A DNA stretch of 64,000 nt from NCBI GenBank assembly GCA_009377745.1, contig WHTK01000001.1, forward strand, positions 1 through 64,000, written 5' to 3'. The translations under genes were made by a program, and so were the position numbers. Origin of the DNA: Dehalococcoidia bacterium (GTDB taxonomy: Bacteria > Chloroflexota > Dehalococcoidia > DSTF01 > WHTK01). Each line of letters starts with the position of its first letter. Positions within the stretch are counted from its first letter, which is position 1. Below are positions 25,459-33,830 of this stretch, piece after piece. A model generated the notes under the pieces. It had not been told where the DNA came from. It worked only from the letters and a program-made list of their open reading frames with translations, and made no database searches.

Positions 25459-27100
25459 GAGAGATTTGAGCAGGACTATCACCGACGACCTCGATTTACT
25501 GGTCGATTCCTTGGCGCCTCACATCGGCGACCCTATTCGCCTCCGGCACGACAAGCACGAGTTGCTCGAGATCGTCATGGACCTCGGGCGTTACCCGGAG
25601 GCGCGCTTCCCCGGCCGCGAGGTAGTCCTCAGCGAGCGCGAGGTGACAGAGAGCGACATCGAGTACGTGGTGTCTCGGATCAGCGAGTTCGGCGAAGACA
25701 ACCGCGCCGGCATCGAGCGGACGCTGCACCGCATCTCCTGCATCCGCAATCGCAGAGGGCGCATCGTGGGGCTCACCTGCCGCGTCGGCCGCGCCATTTT
25801 CGGCACGATCACCACCATCGAGGACATCATCCGCGATGGCCAGAGCGTCCTCTTCCTCGGCCGCCCCGGCGTTGGCAAGACGACAATGCTGCGCGAAGTC
25901 GCCCGCGTTCTCGCCGACGAGCTCAACAAGCGCGTGATCATCGTCGATACCTCGAACGAGATCGCCGGCGATGGCGATATCCCCCATCCGGCCATCGGCT
26001 CGGCGCGCCGCATGCAGGTTGCCCGGCCCCAGATGCAGCACGCCGTCATGATCGAGGCGGTGGAGAACCACATGCCGGAGGTCATCGTCATCGACGAGAT
26101 CGGCACGGAGCTGGAGGCGCAGGCGGCGCGCACCATCGCCGAGCGCGGTGTCCAGCTCGTTGGCACCGCCCACGGCAACAGCCTCGAAAACCTGATGCAG
26201 AACCCGACGCTCTCCGACTTGATCGGCGGTATCCAGTCCGTCACCCTCGGTGATGAGGAAGCCCGGCGCCGCGGCACCCAGAAGTCTATCCTGGAGCGCA
26301 AAGCGCCGCCGACCTTCCCGGTGCTGGTCGAGATCCTCAGCTGGGACAAAGTCTCCGTCCACCGCGACGTCGCCGAGACCGTCGACGCCACCCTGCGCGG
26401 CTATCGCCCCAGCGTCGAGATCCGCGAGCTGACGTCTGACGGCGAAGTGCGACGCCTCAGCGAGGCAGACGCTCGGGCCGCGGGCGACCTGCTGGAGCGC
26501 CCGTCCGCGGCGGTTACCGGCCGCCGCTCCTACGCGATCCAGCCACCTCAGGCTGATGCTGCTGGCGGCGCCCCGGCTGCCGGTCCATCAGCCGCGCCGG
26601 CGCGAGGTCAGCGCATCTACCCTTTCGGTATATCCCGCAACCGGCTCCTGCAGGCGATGCGCGATACGGGCTCCGGCGCAACTCTCGCGGAGCGGCTGGA
26701 CGAGGCCGACGTCGTCCTGACCGACCGTAGCTACTATCGCCGCAAGCCCCAGGCATTGCGCGATGCGGAGGCGCGCGGCATCCCAATCTTTGTCCTCAAG
26801 AGCAACACGCTGGTGCAGATGCAGCAGGCGCTGCTCTCCACGCAGACCGGTCTCAACCAGAACCAGGACCCGGTGTTGGACGCGATGACCGAAGCCGAAG
26901 ACGCCATCCACGCCGTCATCTCCCAGGAGCGGCCGATAGAGCTGGCGCCGCAGCGGGCCTACATCCGCCGCCTGCAGCATGAGCTGGCCCAGCGCTTCAA
27001 CCTCAGCTCTCAGAGCCGGGGCAGGGAGCCGCAGCGCCGAGTCCGTATCTTACCCGGCGACCGCCGCCACGCCGCCTTCTTCACCGCTGACGAAGAGTAG
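25448..27100 (+). CDS. R3H-domain AAA ATPase, Ycf45-like
   Basis: A 550-residue protein related to the SpoIIIAA-like/Ycf45 ATPases. The N-terminal ATPase has Walker [10 protein letters not shown] (138-146), the stretch [22 protein letters not shown], and Walker [12 protein letters not shown], with GTAHG sensor. A low-complexity Ala/Pro linker (about 355-395) leads to a C-terminal part ending in an R3H-like nucleic-acid-binding segment (about 500-535). Function is unknown; tmk follows directly, a neighbour often seen. Start TTG 25448 overlaps the previous gene; TTG 25466 after AGAGAG is an alternative. Confidence 0.82.
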   Translation: MELKRDLSRTITDDLDLLVDSLAPHIGDPIRLRHDKHELLEIVMDLGRYPEARFPGREVVLSEREVTESDIEYVVSRISEFGEDNRAGIERTLHRISCIRNRRGRIVGLTCRVGRAIFGTITTIEDIIRDGQSVLFLGRPGVGKTTMLREVARVLADELNKRVIIVDTSNEIAGDGDIPHPAIGSARRMQVARPQMQHAVMIEAVENHMPEVIVIDEIGTELEAQAARTIAERGVQLVGTAHGNSLENLMQNPTLSDLIGGIQSVTLGDEEARRRGTQKSILERKAPPTFPVLVEILSWDKVSVHRDVAETVDATLRGYRPSVEIRELTSDGEVRRLSEADARAAGDLLERPSAAVTGRRSYAIQPPQADAAGGAPAAGPSAAPARGQRIYPFGISRNRLLQAMRDTGSGATLAERLDEADVVLTDRSYYRRKPQALRDAEARGIPIFVLKSNTLVQMQQALLSTQTGLNQNQDPVLDAMTEAEDAIHAVISQERPIELAPQRAYIRRLQHELAQRFNLSSQSRGREPQRRVRILPGDRRHAAFFTADEE

Positions 27101-27176
27101 GATGACGACGGAGGTGGATCAGTCACCGCTCATCCTGAGGCCCTTAAGGATGAGCTCCCGAACCTTGGATTAACCC

Positions 27177-27833
27177 ATGATTAACCCCCATCTGCCACCG
27201 CCTAACCGCCACGGCCTCTTGATCACCTTCGAAGGTGGCGAGGCCGCCGGCAAGACGACACAGTCCGAGCTGCTGGCCCTCCACCTCGAAGCCGGCGGCT
27301 GGCAGGTCCTGCGTCTGCGGGAGCCCGGCGGCACCCCCCTCGGCGAGCAGGTGCGCCATCTTCTCCTCCAACGCGAGACGCAGTTGACGCCCGAAGCCGA
27401 GCTGATGCTCTTCCTCGCCGCCCGCGCCGAGCTGGTCCGTCGCGTCATTCTCCCCGCCCTGACAGATGGCGCCGTCGTGATCTGCGACCGCTTCTCAGAC
27501 TCGACTTACGCCTACCAGGGCTTCGGCCGCGGCCTCGATCTCGACGAGGTGCGCCGCCTCGATGCCTTTGCTACCGGCGGCCTCGTGCCCGATCTGACCG
27601 TGCTGCTTGACTTGCCGGTCGAGCTCAGCCGCCGCCGTCTCGGCTCCGACACCGATGCTTTCGAGCGTGAGGCGGACGCCTTTCACGAGCGCGTCCGCGA
27701 AGGCTACATCGCGCTCGCCGGCGAGAACCCCGAGCGCTGGCTCGTCCTGGACGCAACGCTCGAAGCGCAGACGCTGGCCAATCTGATCGTCGAGCGCGTG
27801 CAGGCCAAGGCTTCCCAATCCAGCTCAAACTGA
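27177..27833 (+). CDS. tmk: Thymidylate kinase
   Basis: Phosphorylates dTMP to dTDP. The 218-residue protein has the P-loop GGEAAGKTTQ (20-29, with Ala where many have Gly), REPGGTPLGE with the DR(E/P)-type dTMP contact, and CDRFSDSTYAYQGFGRGL. The lid region LSRRRLGSDTDAFE lacks several of the Gly residues common in the E. coli type. It is followed by holA (1.7 kb on) and holB further away. Confidence 0.95.
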   Translation: MINPHLPPPNRHGLLITFEGGEAAGKTTQSELLALHLEAGGWQVLRLREPGGTPLGEQVRHLLLQRETQLTPEAELMLFLAARAELVRRVILPALTDGAVVICDRFSDSTYAYQGFGRGLDLDEVRRLDAFATGGLVPDLTVLLDLPVELSRRRLGSDTDAFEREADAFHERVREGYIALAGENPERWLVLDATLEAQTLANLIVERVQAKASQSSSN

Positions 27834-27835
27834 TC

Positions 27836-27870
27836 CCCTCTCCTTTCAGGAGAGGTTAGAGGTGAGGTGG
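27836..27870. repeat. Dispersed intergenic repeat, family C
   Basis: CCCCTCTCCTTTCAGGAGAG followed by GTTAGAGGTGAGGTGG. The inner CTCTCCT/AGGAGAG arms form a hairpin. Similar copies are at 28925-28959 and 30563-30598, all between genes. Downstream of tmk it could help end transcription, but there is no T-run. Confidence 0.65.
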
Positions 27871-27983
27871 CTGACAGACACGCTCCCCTCTAACCTTTAA
27901 TCCGCGTCGAGGCTTGTTAGCATCTATACCTTGACGCGCTACTTCGCCGGTGTCATAGTCCGCCCGATCGCGAGGTGCCAGCC

Positions 27984-28862
27984 ATGAACGCCATCCCTGC
28001 TTACGACCCCAATGCCAGCTACGAAGTCCACTACCAGGACATGGTCTATCGCCGCGAGGGTGAGCTGGCGCTGCCCGTCCGCGTCTATCAGCGCGACGGC
28101 CCCTTCCCCGCCCTCCTCGATGTGCACGGCGGCGCCTGGGGAGCCGGCGACCCGCTGCAGAACGCCGAGTCGCAGAGCGCCCTCGCCGCCAGCGGCCTCG
28201 TCGTGGCGGCAATCGACTTCCGCAGTTCGGCCATGGCGCCCCATCCGGCCGCCATGGAGGACATTAGCTACGCCGTCCGCTGGCTCAAAGCCCACGCCGC
28301 CGATTTCAACGCAACGTCGTCGGGCCTCGGCGCCGTCGGTTGGTCCAGCGGCGGGCACCAGGTGATGCTGGGCGCGATGCGTCCCCGCCTCTACGCGACG
28401 CTGCCTCTGCCCGATGCGCCGGATATCGACGCCAACCTGGCCTACGCCGTCCTCGGCTGGCCGGTAATAGACCCCGCCGCGCGCCATCGCCTTGCCCTCG
28501 AAGGCAATCTCCGCTCCCGCGAGCGCGGCGTAAGCGACTTCATCGAACGCCACTACGCCTACTTCGGCGATGAGGCCGGCATGGAAGAAGCCAACCCGCA
28601 GCGCATCCTCGACCGTGCCGAGCTCGTCGAGTTGCCGCCGGTGCTCATCATCCAGGGCTCGGCTGATGAGCAGCTGCCACGGATGATGGCCGAGCGCTTC
28701 GTCGAGTCCTATAGCCTGGCCGGCGGCGCCATCGAGCTGGGCAAGTACCCCGGCTCGCCCCACGGCTTCCTGCGTGAGCCCGGCCCCAACGCGGACCGCG
28801 GCCTGACCCAGATCAAGTCGTTTATCGCCCGCCGCCTATCTGAGCTGAGGGAATCAGACTAA
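27984..28862 (+). CDS. Alpha/beta hydrolase, HSL/BD-FAE-like esterase
   Basis: A 292-residue esterase-fold protein. The oxyanion-hole motif LLDVHGGAWGAGD, the nucleophile elbow VGWSSGGHQ (GxSxG), an acidic residue in QGSADEQLPR and the late His in GSPHGFLREPG make a complete catalytic triad. The GAGGTG at 27972 favours ATG 27984. No secretion signal is seen. The substrate is unknown. Confidence 0.85.
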   Translation: MNAIPAYDPNASYEVHYQDMVYRREGELALPVRVYQRDGPFPALLDVHGGAWGAGDPLQNAESQSALAASGLVVAAIDFRSSAMAPHPAAMEDISYAVRWLKAHAADFNATSSGLGAVGWSSGGHQVMLGAMRPRLYATLPLPDAPDIDANLAYAVLGWPVIDPAARHRLALEGNLRSRERGVSDFIERHYAYFGDEAGMEEANPQRILDRAELVELPPVLIIQGSADEQLPRMMAERFVESYSLAGGAIELGKYPGSPHGFLREPGPNADRGLTQIKSFIARRLSELRESD

Positions 28863-29195
28863 CTGGCTCCACGTTAGCCATTCTCACATCTCGGGCGAAG
28901 CATGAATCCCTGTCCCCTCGCGTACTCTCCTTCCCGGAGAGGCTTTGCGTGAGGTGGCAGGTAGAACAACGTCTGGGATCAAGCCTTAGTTGACCAGCCA
29001 CCGCCGAACGCTGATAGCTCCCTAATCCCCCACTTCGACTTTCGAGCTCACGCCCAAATTGGCCTTGATAACGCGCGAAAAGGCCAGAATAGCGCGTAGT
29101 AACGCAGAAAAACTCGACTTATAAGAGATCTGGCTGCGGCCCATCCAATGACACGTCACTGGCCCGCCAATTGCGATAGCCGCTAAACTCCATCC
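28863..29195. other. 333-base intergenic region
   Basis: Holds a family C repeat (28925-28959) and, at its right end, TAAACT six bases before the GTG of the small membrane protein, a possible leaderless promoter. I see no gene or other structure in the rest. Confidence 0.5.
28925..28959. repeat. Dispersed intergenic repeat, family C
   Basis: CTCTCCTTCCCGGAGAGGCT followed by TTGCGTGAGGTGGC. It shares the CTCTCC/GGAGAG hairpin and the GTGAGGTGG end with the copy at 27836. Confidence 0.55.
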
Positions 29196-29417
29196 GTGAC
29201 CCAGGAACAACCCGAAATCAAGAAAGAACCCCTGATCCTCTGGTGGATGCCGGTCGTCGCGCTGCTGGCGCCTCTCGCCTGGGCCGCCTGGATCGCCGCC
29301 TCGACAGCGGACAACGCTCTCGGCGAGGCAGCCTTCGCCCTCGTCTGGCCGGGCGTCCTGCTTTATGCCGGCGCCGTCGCGGTGCTGTGGGCCGGCTGGA
29401 AGATCGACCTTGAGTAA
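29196..29417 (+). CDS. Small two-helix membrane protein
   Basis: A 73-residue protein with hydrophobic segments at about residues 15-35 and 45-66, separated by a short acidic turn. Not recognised. GTG 29196 has TAAACT six bases upstream (leaderless candidate) and no ribosome binding site. It precedes holA by 70 bases. Confidence 0.5.
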   Translation: MTQEQPEIKKEPLILWWMPVVALLAPLAWAAWIAASTADNALGEAAFALVWPGVLLYAGAVAVLWAGWKIDLE

Positions 29418-29487
29418 CGCTGTCGTGGCATGCTCGGCCGTGAGCAGCGCGATTTCGGGCATTTAAGGGCGCGCCGGCGGGGAAACG

Positions 29488-30513
29488 ATGCTCTACGTCC
29501 TTCACGGCCCCGACCAGTTCCGCGCCCGCGAAGAGTTGCGCGCCATCCGCGACAAACTTGACCGCGACGGCAACCTCGCCAACGCCACGGTCCGATTCGA
29601 AGGACGGGGCCTCAGCGCCGGCGACCTGCGTGGGGCCTGCCACACCGCCTCCTTCTTCGCCGAGGACCGCCTCGTCATCGTTGATGGGCTGCAAACGCGC
29701 TTCAGCGGCGCTAGGCGCAGGGGCGGCCGCGCAGCGCGGACTCCGCGCGCCGGCGCCGCCTCAGACCTCGATCAATTCGCCGAGGTGCTGACCAACCTCC
29801 CGCCGACCACGACCGTGGTCCTGCTGGACGAGCAACCATCCGCCGCCTTCATCGAGGCCGTCGCAGAGGTGGCGACGGTGCGTCAGTTCCCGACCATCAA
29901 GGGCGCCGAGCTGCGTCAATGGGCCGTCCAGCGCGTCCGCTCGCAGCAGGCCGAGTTCGCGCCCGCCGCTCTGGAACGGCTGATCTCACTGGTCGATGGC
30001 TTTCATCTCGGCGAGCTGGCCCAGGAGATCGACAAGCTCGCGACCTATGCCGGCGCTCGCCTGGTTGAGGTTGCCGATGTCGATACGCTGGTCAGCGGCG
30101 CCGTCCAGCACCAGATCTGGGACCTGACCGACGCCGTGGTTGAGGGCCGGGGCGACCGCGCGCTGGCCGTCCTCAAAGCCATGGACGCCCGCGATCACCC
30201 GGCCCAGCTCCTGATCTTCATGCTCGTGCGCCAGTACCGCCAGGTGGTCCTGGCACAGGCGCTGCTTCGCGACGGCCTCAGCGCCGACCAGATCGGTTCA
30301 CGGTTGGGCTCAAGCGGTTACCCGTTGCGCAAAGTCATCGACCAGGCCAGCCGCTACGCCGCCGATCGCCTGGAGGCAGCCTATCGCCGCCTGCTGGAGA
30401 CCGACGTTGCCGTCAAGACCGGCGTCCTCGAAGTCGATATGGCCCTCGAGTTGCTAATCCTCGACCTGGCGGAGCTCGGCCGCCCCCAACGCCGCGTCGC
30501 CGCCACCCGCTAA
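29488..30513 (+). CDS. holA: DNA polymerase III delta subunit
   Basis: Clamp-loader subunit that opens the beta clamp. The 341-residue protein opens MLYVLHGPDQFRAREELR and shows the weak AAA+ fold of HolA (FAEDRLVIVDGLQTRF, TTTVVLLDEQPSAAF), then the helical collar domain with YRQVVLAQALLRDGLSADQI and ALELLILDLAEL. There is an Arg/Gly/Ala-rich insert at about residues 72-92 (GARRRGGRAARTPRAGAA), where others have a short loop. The partner delta' gene is at 41.5 kb. Confidence 0.93.
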   Translation: MLYVLHGPDQFRAREELRAIRDKLDRDGNLANATVRFEGRGLSAGDLRGACHTASFFAEDRLVIVDGLQTRFSGARRRGGRAARTPRAGAASDLDQFAEVLTNLPPTTTVVLLDEQPSAAFIEAVAEVATVRQFPTIKGAELRQWAVQRVRSQQAEFAPAALERLISLVDGFHLGELAQEIDKLATYAGARLVEVADVDTLVSGAVQHQIWDLTDAVVEGRGDRALAVLKAMDARDHPAQLLIFMLVRQYRQVVLAQALLRDGLSADQIGSRLGSSGYPLRKVIDQASRYAADRLEAAYRRLLETDVAVKTGVLEVDMALELLILDLAELGRPQRRVAATR

Positions 30514-30562
30514 CAAATCAATTCGATTGCAGGAATAGTCGCCGCGAAGATGACGCATGAGT

Positions 30563-30598
30563 CCCCTCTCCTACCAGGAGAGGATTAGGCTCAGGTGG
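30563..30598. repeat. Dispersed intergenic repeat, family C
   Basis: CCCCTCTCCTACCAGGAGAG followed by GATTAGGCTCAGGTGG, with the CTCTCCT/AGGAGAG hairpin. It lies in the 205-base gap between the convergent holA and oppD-type genes, where nothing else stands out. Confidence 0.65.
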
Positions 30599-30718
30599 TC
30601 GCCCGGCGTAACTTCCGAGGTTCAGATGAACGCGGCGCACTTCCAGGCAAGGCAGGCTGATCCTGTCGAAGTACGGGAGGGGTGTGTCCAAGGATGACGG
30701 CGCCTGGGGATACGAGTG

Positions 30719-31726
30719 CTAGGAGTCGTCATCCTCCTCGTCGTCCGAGGGATCAGGCTGGTAGACAGGGTTGTAGCAGGCGACGAAGTGCCCCGGCTCG
30801 ATTTCCTCCAACGGCGGCGAGTCCAGCTGGCGGCAGGCGTTCGTCGCCTTGGTGCAGCGCGGCACAAAGGCGCATTGGGCCGGCAGCTTGGTCATGTCCG
30901 GTGGCCGTCCCTGTACTTGTCGCAGGCGGCGGATCTCCTGGTTGATCCGCGGCAGGGAATCCAGCAACGCCCAGGTGTATGGGTGCCGCGGCCGGTGGAA
31001 CAACGTCTCCGTGTCGCCCTCTTCGGCTATTCGCCCGGCGTACATCACGGCAACTCGATCGGCCATCTGAGCGATGACGCCCAGGTCGTGCGTGATCAGC
31101 ATGATCGAGACACCGTTGTTGCGTAGCCGCCGCAGCTCCTCCAGGATCTGCGCCTGCACCGTCATGTCCAGCGCGGAAGTTGGCTCATCGGCGATGAGGA
31201 TCGCCGGCCTCAACGCCATGGCGATCGCGATCATGACGCGCTGGGCCATGCCGCCGGAGAGCTGGAAGGGGTAGCGTCCCGCCAGACGCTCAGCGTCCGC
31301 CAGCCCCATATTCCCGAGCAAGGTCAGCGCCGACCGGCGCGCATCATACTTATTCACATCGCCGTGAGCCGTCATCATCTCGGCGATCTGGTCGCCGACC
31401 GGCAAGATCGGGTTCAGGCCGGCGACGGCGTCCTGAAAGATCATCGCGATGTCGCGGCCGCGCAGGTCGCGTAGTTCGGACTTAGACATTTTTAGCAGGT
31501 CGCGGCCCTCGAAGCGGATGCTGCCGGACTCGATGAAGCCAGGGTACGGCACGAGGTTGAGGATCGAGAGCGCCAGGGTCGATTTGCCGCAGCCGCTCTC
31601 GCCCACCACGCCGAGGATCTCGCCGCGCTCCAGCGTCAGGCTCACCCCATCGACGGCTTTGAGGATCTGCTTGCCGTCGTGGTAGTGGGTGCTCAGGCCT
31701 TCGATTTCGAGGATAAATTCAGACAT
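30719..31726 (-). CDS. OppD/DppD-type ABC transporter ATP-binding protein
   Basis: A 335-residue ATPase of peptide/nickel importers. Walker A GESGCGKST (42-50), Q-loop FQDAVAGLNP, signature LSGGMAQR, Walker B ILIADEPTSALDMT and the His switch ITHDLGV are all intact. The C-terminal oligopeptide-transporter extension has the Cys cluster CAFVPRCTKATNACR typical of OppD/DppD. It ends in a run of acidic residues (DPSDDEEDDDS). No permease, binding protein or OppF lies next to it, so partners must be elsewhere. Confidence 0.92.
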   Translation of the reverse strand: MSEFILEIEGLSTHYHDGKQILKAVDGVSLTLERGEILGVVGESGCGKSTLALSILNLVPYPGFIESGSIRFEGRDLLKMSKSELRDLRGRDIAMIFQDAVAGLNPILPVGDQIAEMMTAHGDVNKYDARRSALTLLGNMGLADAERLAGRYPFQLSGGMAQRVMIAIAMALRPAILIADEPTSALDMTVQAQILEELRRLRNNGVSIMLITHDLGVIAQMADRVAVMYAGRIAEEGDTETLFHRPRHPYTWALLDSLPRINQEIRRLRQVQGRPPDMTKLPAQCAFVPRCTKATNACRQLDSPPLEEIEPGHFVACYNPVYQPDPSDDEEDDDS

Positions 31727-31802
31727 GAAAAGAGAGCCTCTCCCCGACTCCCTTGAATGATAGCAGTTTGCGTGAGCGTCAGAGCGTCGCTGACGAGGGG
31801 CT

Positions 31803-32441
31803 CTAGTAGCCTCCGCCGAGACGGTAAAGCACCTTGCCCTGCACCTCCACGTCTTCAGCGCGGGCGTAGATCGGCTCCATCGTGACGTTGGCCGGTTGCA
31901 GGCGGACGCGGTCGCCTTCGTAGTAAATCTTCTTCAGCGTCGTCTCCTGGCGGTCCTTGAGCCAGACCGCGACCATGTCGCCGTTGTCGGCCGACTGCGC
32001 CTGCTCCATAACGACGAGGTCGCCATCGTTGACCAGCGCGTCGATCATCGATGTCCCTTTGACCCGCAGCGCGAACACGTTGTCCTTGCCGCGCGTGATC
32101 TCATCCGGCACGTCCACGTCCTCCTCAACGGACTCCTGCGTGAAGGAGTCCGCGCTCGGGACCGGGATCGGCTGGCCGGCGGCGATCTGGCCTAAGACAG
32201 GGACGCTGGTCATGCGGCGCCGCCCCACCACTTCGATGGCGCGGGAGACTTCACGGTCACGGCGGATGTAGCCCATCCGCTCCAGCGCCTTGAGGTTGTA
32301 ATCGACCACGGACGTGGAGCTGATGCCGCAGCCGTCCTGAATGTCGCGAATGCTCGGCGGGTAGTCCTTATCGCGGATGAAGTCGCGGGTGAAGCGCAGG
32401 ATCGATTGCTGCTTGGCGGATAGGCTCTTCGGGTTGGCCAC
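31803..32441 (-). CDS. lexA: LexA repressor
   Basis: SOS-response repressor that self-cleaves with RecA. The 212-residue protein has an N-terminal winged helix (QQSILRFTRDFIRDKDYPPSIRDIQ), the cleavage site A88-G89 in GQIAAGQP, catalytic Ser131 in KGTSMID and Lys170 in ETTLKK. The start is GTG 32441 with AAGGAG upstream. Autoregulation is indicated by a consensus promoter and an SOS-box-like sequence between it and the gene. Confidence 0.96.
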   Translation of the reverse strand: MANPKSLSAKQQSILRFTRDFIRDKDYPPSIRDIQDGCGISSTSVVDYNLKALERMGYIRRDREVSRAIEVVGRRRMTSVPVLGQIAAGQPIPVPSADSFTQESVEEDVDVPDEITRGKDNVFALRVKGTSMIDALVNDGDLVVMEQAQSADNGDMVAVWLKDRQETTLKKIYYEGDRVRLQPANVTMEPIYARAEDVEVQGKVLYRLGGGY

Positions 32442-32478
32442 GGGGTTCTCCTTCGCGGGTGAGGCAGGACATAGGCTC

Positions 32479-32492
32479 GAAACGCCTGTTCT
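32479..32492 (-). promoter_or_regulatory. LexA-binding (SOS) box in the lexA leader
   Basis: On the minus strand AGAACAGGCGTTTC matches the Gram-positive consensus CGAACRNRYGTTYC at 13 of 14 positions. It lies just downstream of the lexA -10 box, where a bound repressor would block transcription. It implies this organism uses the Bacillus/actinobacterial type of operator. Confidence 0.75.
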
Positions 32493-32500
32493 GCCGCACA

Positions 32501-32530
32501 AGTGTACGAGTGCCCGCGCGATAATGTCAA
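32501..32530 (-). promoter_or_regulatory. lexA promoter
   Basis: Minus strand TTGACA (32525-32530), an 18-base spacer and TACACT (32501-32506). The SOS box begins eight bases further on, over the expected transcription start. Confidence 0.75.
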
Positions 32531-32677
32531 CTACATAACTGCACCACACTGCACCACCGGATGTGCAGACAGGTAACGCTGTAGAGGGCCGCTCTTGGGC
32601 GGCCTCCTACATCGTTCTCGACGATTGCTGGGTCAGTCCGTCAGTAGCTGCGGGTTTCAGCTCGCAGATCGAATTCC

Positions 32678-33430
32678 TTAATCGTCGTCATCGTCATCGT
32701 CCTCTTCAGCCGGGGCTTGGCCGCGTGGCAGAGAGACAACAGGCCGGTCATCTTTGCGCTGCTTGCGGGCCGGCAACGCTGCCACGCTTGCCTTAAGCAT
32801 CGTCACAGCCGCGGCGCTATCGGCGATCAGCGCCACGACGCCGGCGGCGCGCAGGCACTGCAGGTCCACGCTAGATGCGTCTGGCTGCACCCGGCAGACC
32901 ATTGGCTTGTGGGTCAGCTGCGCCACTCGCGCCAGCTCCAGCTGCTGCGCCACGGTCAGCGTGGAGGGCGCCGATGCCAGAAACACCGCCTCCAGCGTTA
33001 GAGGCTCCAGGGAGCGCAGAAAGAGGTCGCGCTTCACCTCGTCGGTCTGCTCCGGCAACGCCAGCACGTAGCCCATGTCGTCGTCCAGGATGGCGGCTGC
33101 CGGCGTCGTCTCCGCGTCGAAGCCCAGAAAGTCGAGTCCGGCCTCGCGCAGCTCCGTGGTTTTATCCGCCGCGACCGTCTTGGGCAAAACCCCGAGCGGT
33201 AGATCGTTGGCCGCCTCGCGCAGCTGCTTCACCACCGCGGCGTCCAGCGCGCCGGCCACCTCGATCAGCAAGAAGTCCGCCCCGGCCTCTCGCGCCGGTC
33301 CGGCCTGAGCCGCCGGGCCGACAAAGCCGACCAGCATCGATGGCTTGGCGGCCAGCCGGGCCGCGCCGAAACCCATTGGCGCTGACTCTACCCGCTGACT
33401 GCGACGGATTGCGTCCCCTAGTTTTGACAT
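32678..33430 (-). CDS. Conserved-looking protein of unknown function with acidic tail
   Basis: A 250-residue protein whose alternating hydrophobic strands and small-residue turns (MLVGFVGPAAQAGPAREAGADFLLIEV, LRAAGVVALIADS) suggest a TIM-barrel-like fold. It ends in DDDDDDD. No active-site motif is recognised. It lies between lexA and a broken small gene on the opposite strand, with 236 bases to lexA. Confidence 0.65.
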   Translation of the reverse strand: MSKLGDAIRRSQRVESAPMGFGAARLAAKPSMLVGFVGPAAQAGPAREAGADFLLIEVAGALDAAVVKQLREAANDLPLGVLPKTVAADKTTELREAGLDFLGFDAETTPAAAILDDDMGYVLALPEQTDEVKRDLFLRSLEPLTLEAVFLASAPSTLTVAQQLELARVAQLTHKPMVCRVQPDASSVDLQCLRAAGVVALIADSAAAVTMLKASVAALPARKQRKDDRPVVSLPRGQAPAEEDDDDDDD

Positions 33431-33560
33431 CAGGTTCGTCCTTGGCTACTACATTCGAGTCTCTAGCCAGCGTAACGGGCGGCTGTGCGGCAGTCCAGCG
33501 TGGCCACCTTTGGCCGGTTTGAGTCATCTACAATCGACCTCGGTTGCAGGAGGGAGAGAG

Positions 33561-33746
33561 ATGAAGTTCATATCGTGGCTCAAGAAGGATGGGCTCGTGG
33601 GCGCTCGTCAACGTGGCGCATATTGTCGCTGCCTACGAAGCCGGCGGCGACACGCGGATACTTCACTAACGGCGAAGATTTTCCTGGTTGCTCTGCCTCT
33701 CGCACAGGTCCAAGCGCAGCTCGAGGATGCGACCAGTTCGCACTGA
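33561..33746 (+). pseudogene. Remnant of a short protein gene, broken by several frameshifts
   Basis: A good AGGAGGGAGAGAG ribosome binding site precedes ATG 33561, which opens MKFISWLKKDG. The reading then makes sense only by changing frame: WALVNVAHIVAAYEAGGDTRI, then FTNGEDF, then back to the first frame for LVALPLAQVQAQLEDATSSH before the TGA at 33744. Assembled, this resembles a small conserved protein with an FlbD-like pattern (family guess). At least three single-base indels are needed, more than sequencing error would explain. Confidence 0.5.
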
Positions 33747-33830
33747 CCTGCTCTACCGCGCTGCTAATAGACCCGCAATGGCTGGGGGCCGTAAACTTGG
33801 TACCTATTCTCCCCTTAGATAAAGGTCACA

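Noticed and set aside
31771..31798. Terminator hairpin between lexA and the OppD-type gene
   Set aside because: A six-pair stem with a seven-base loop and no T-run is too weak to call.
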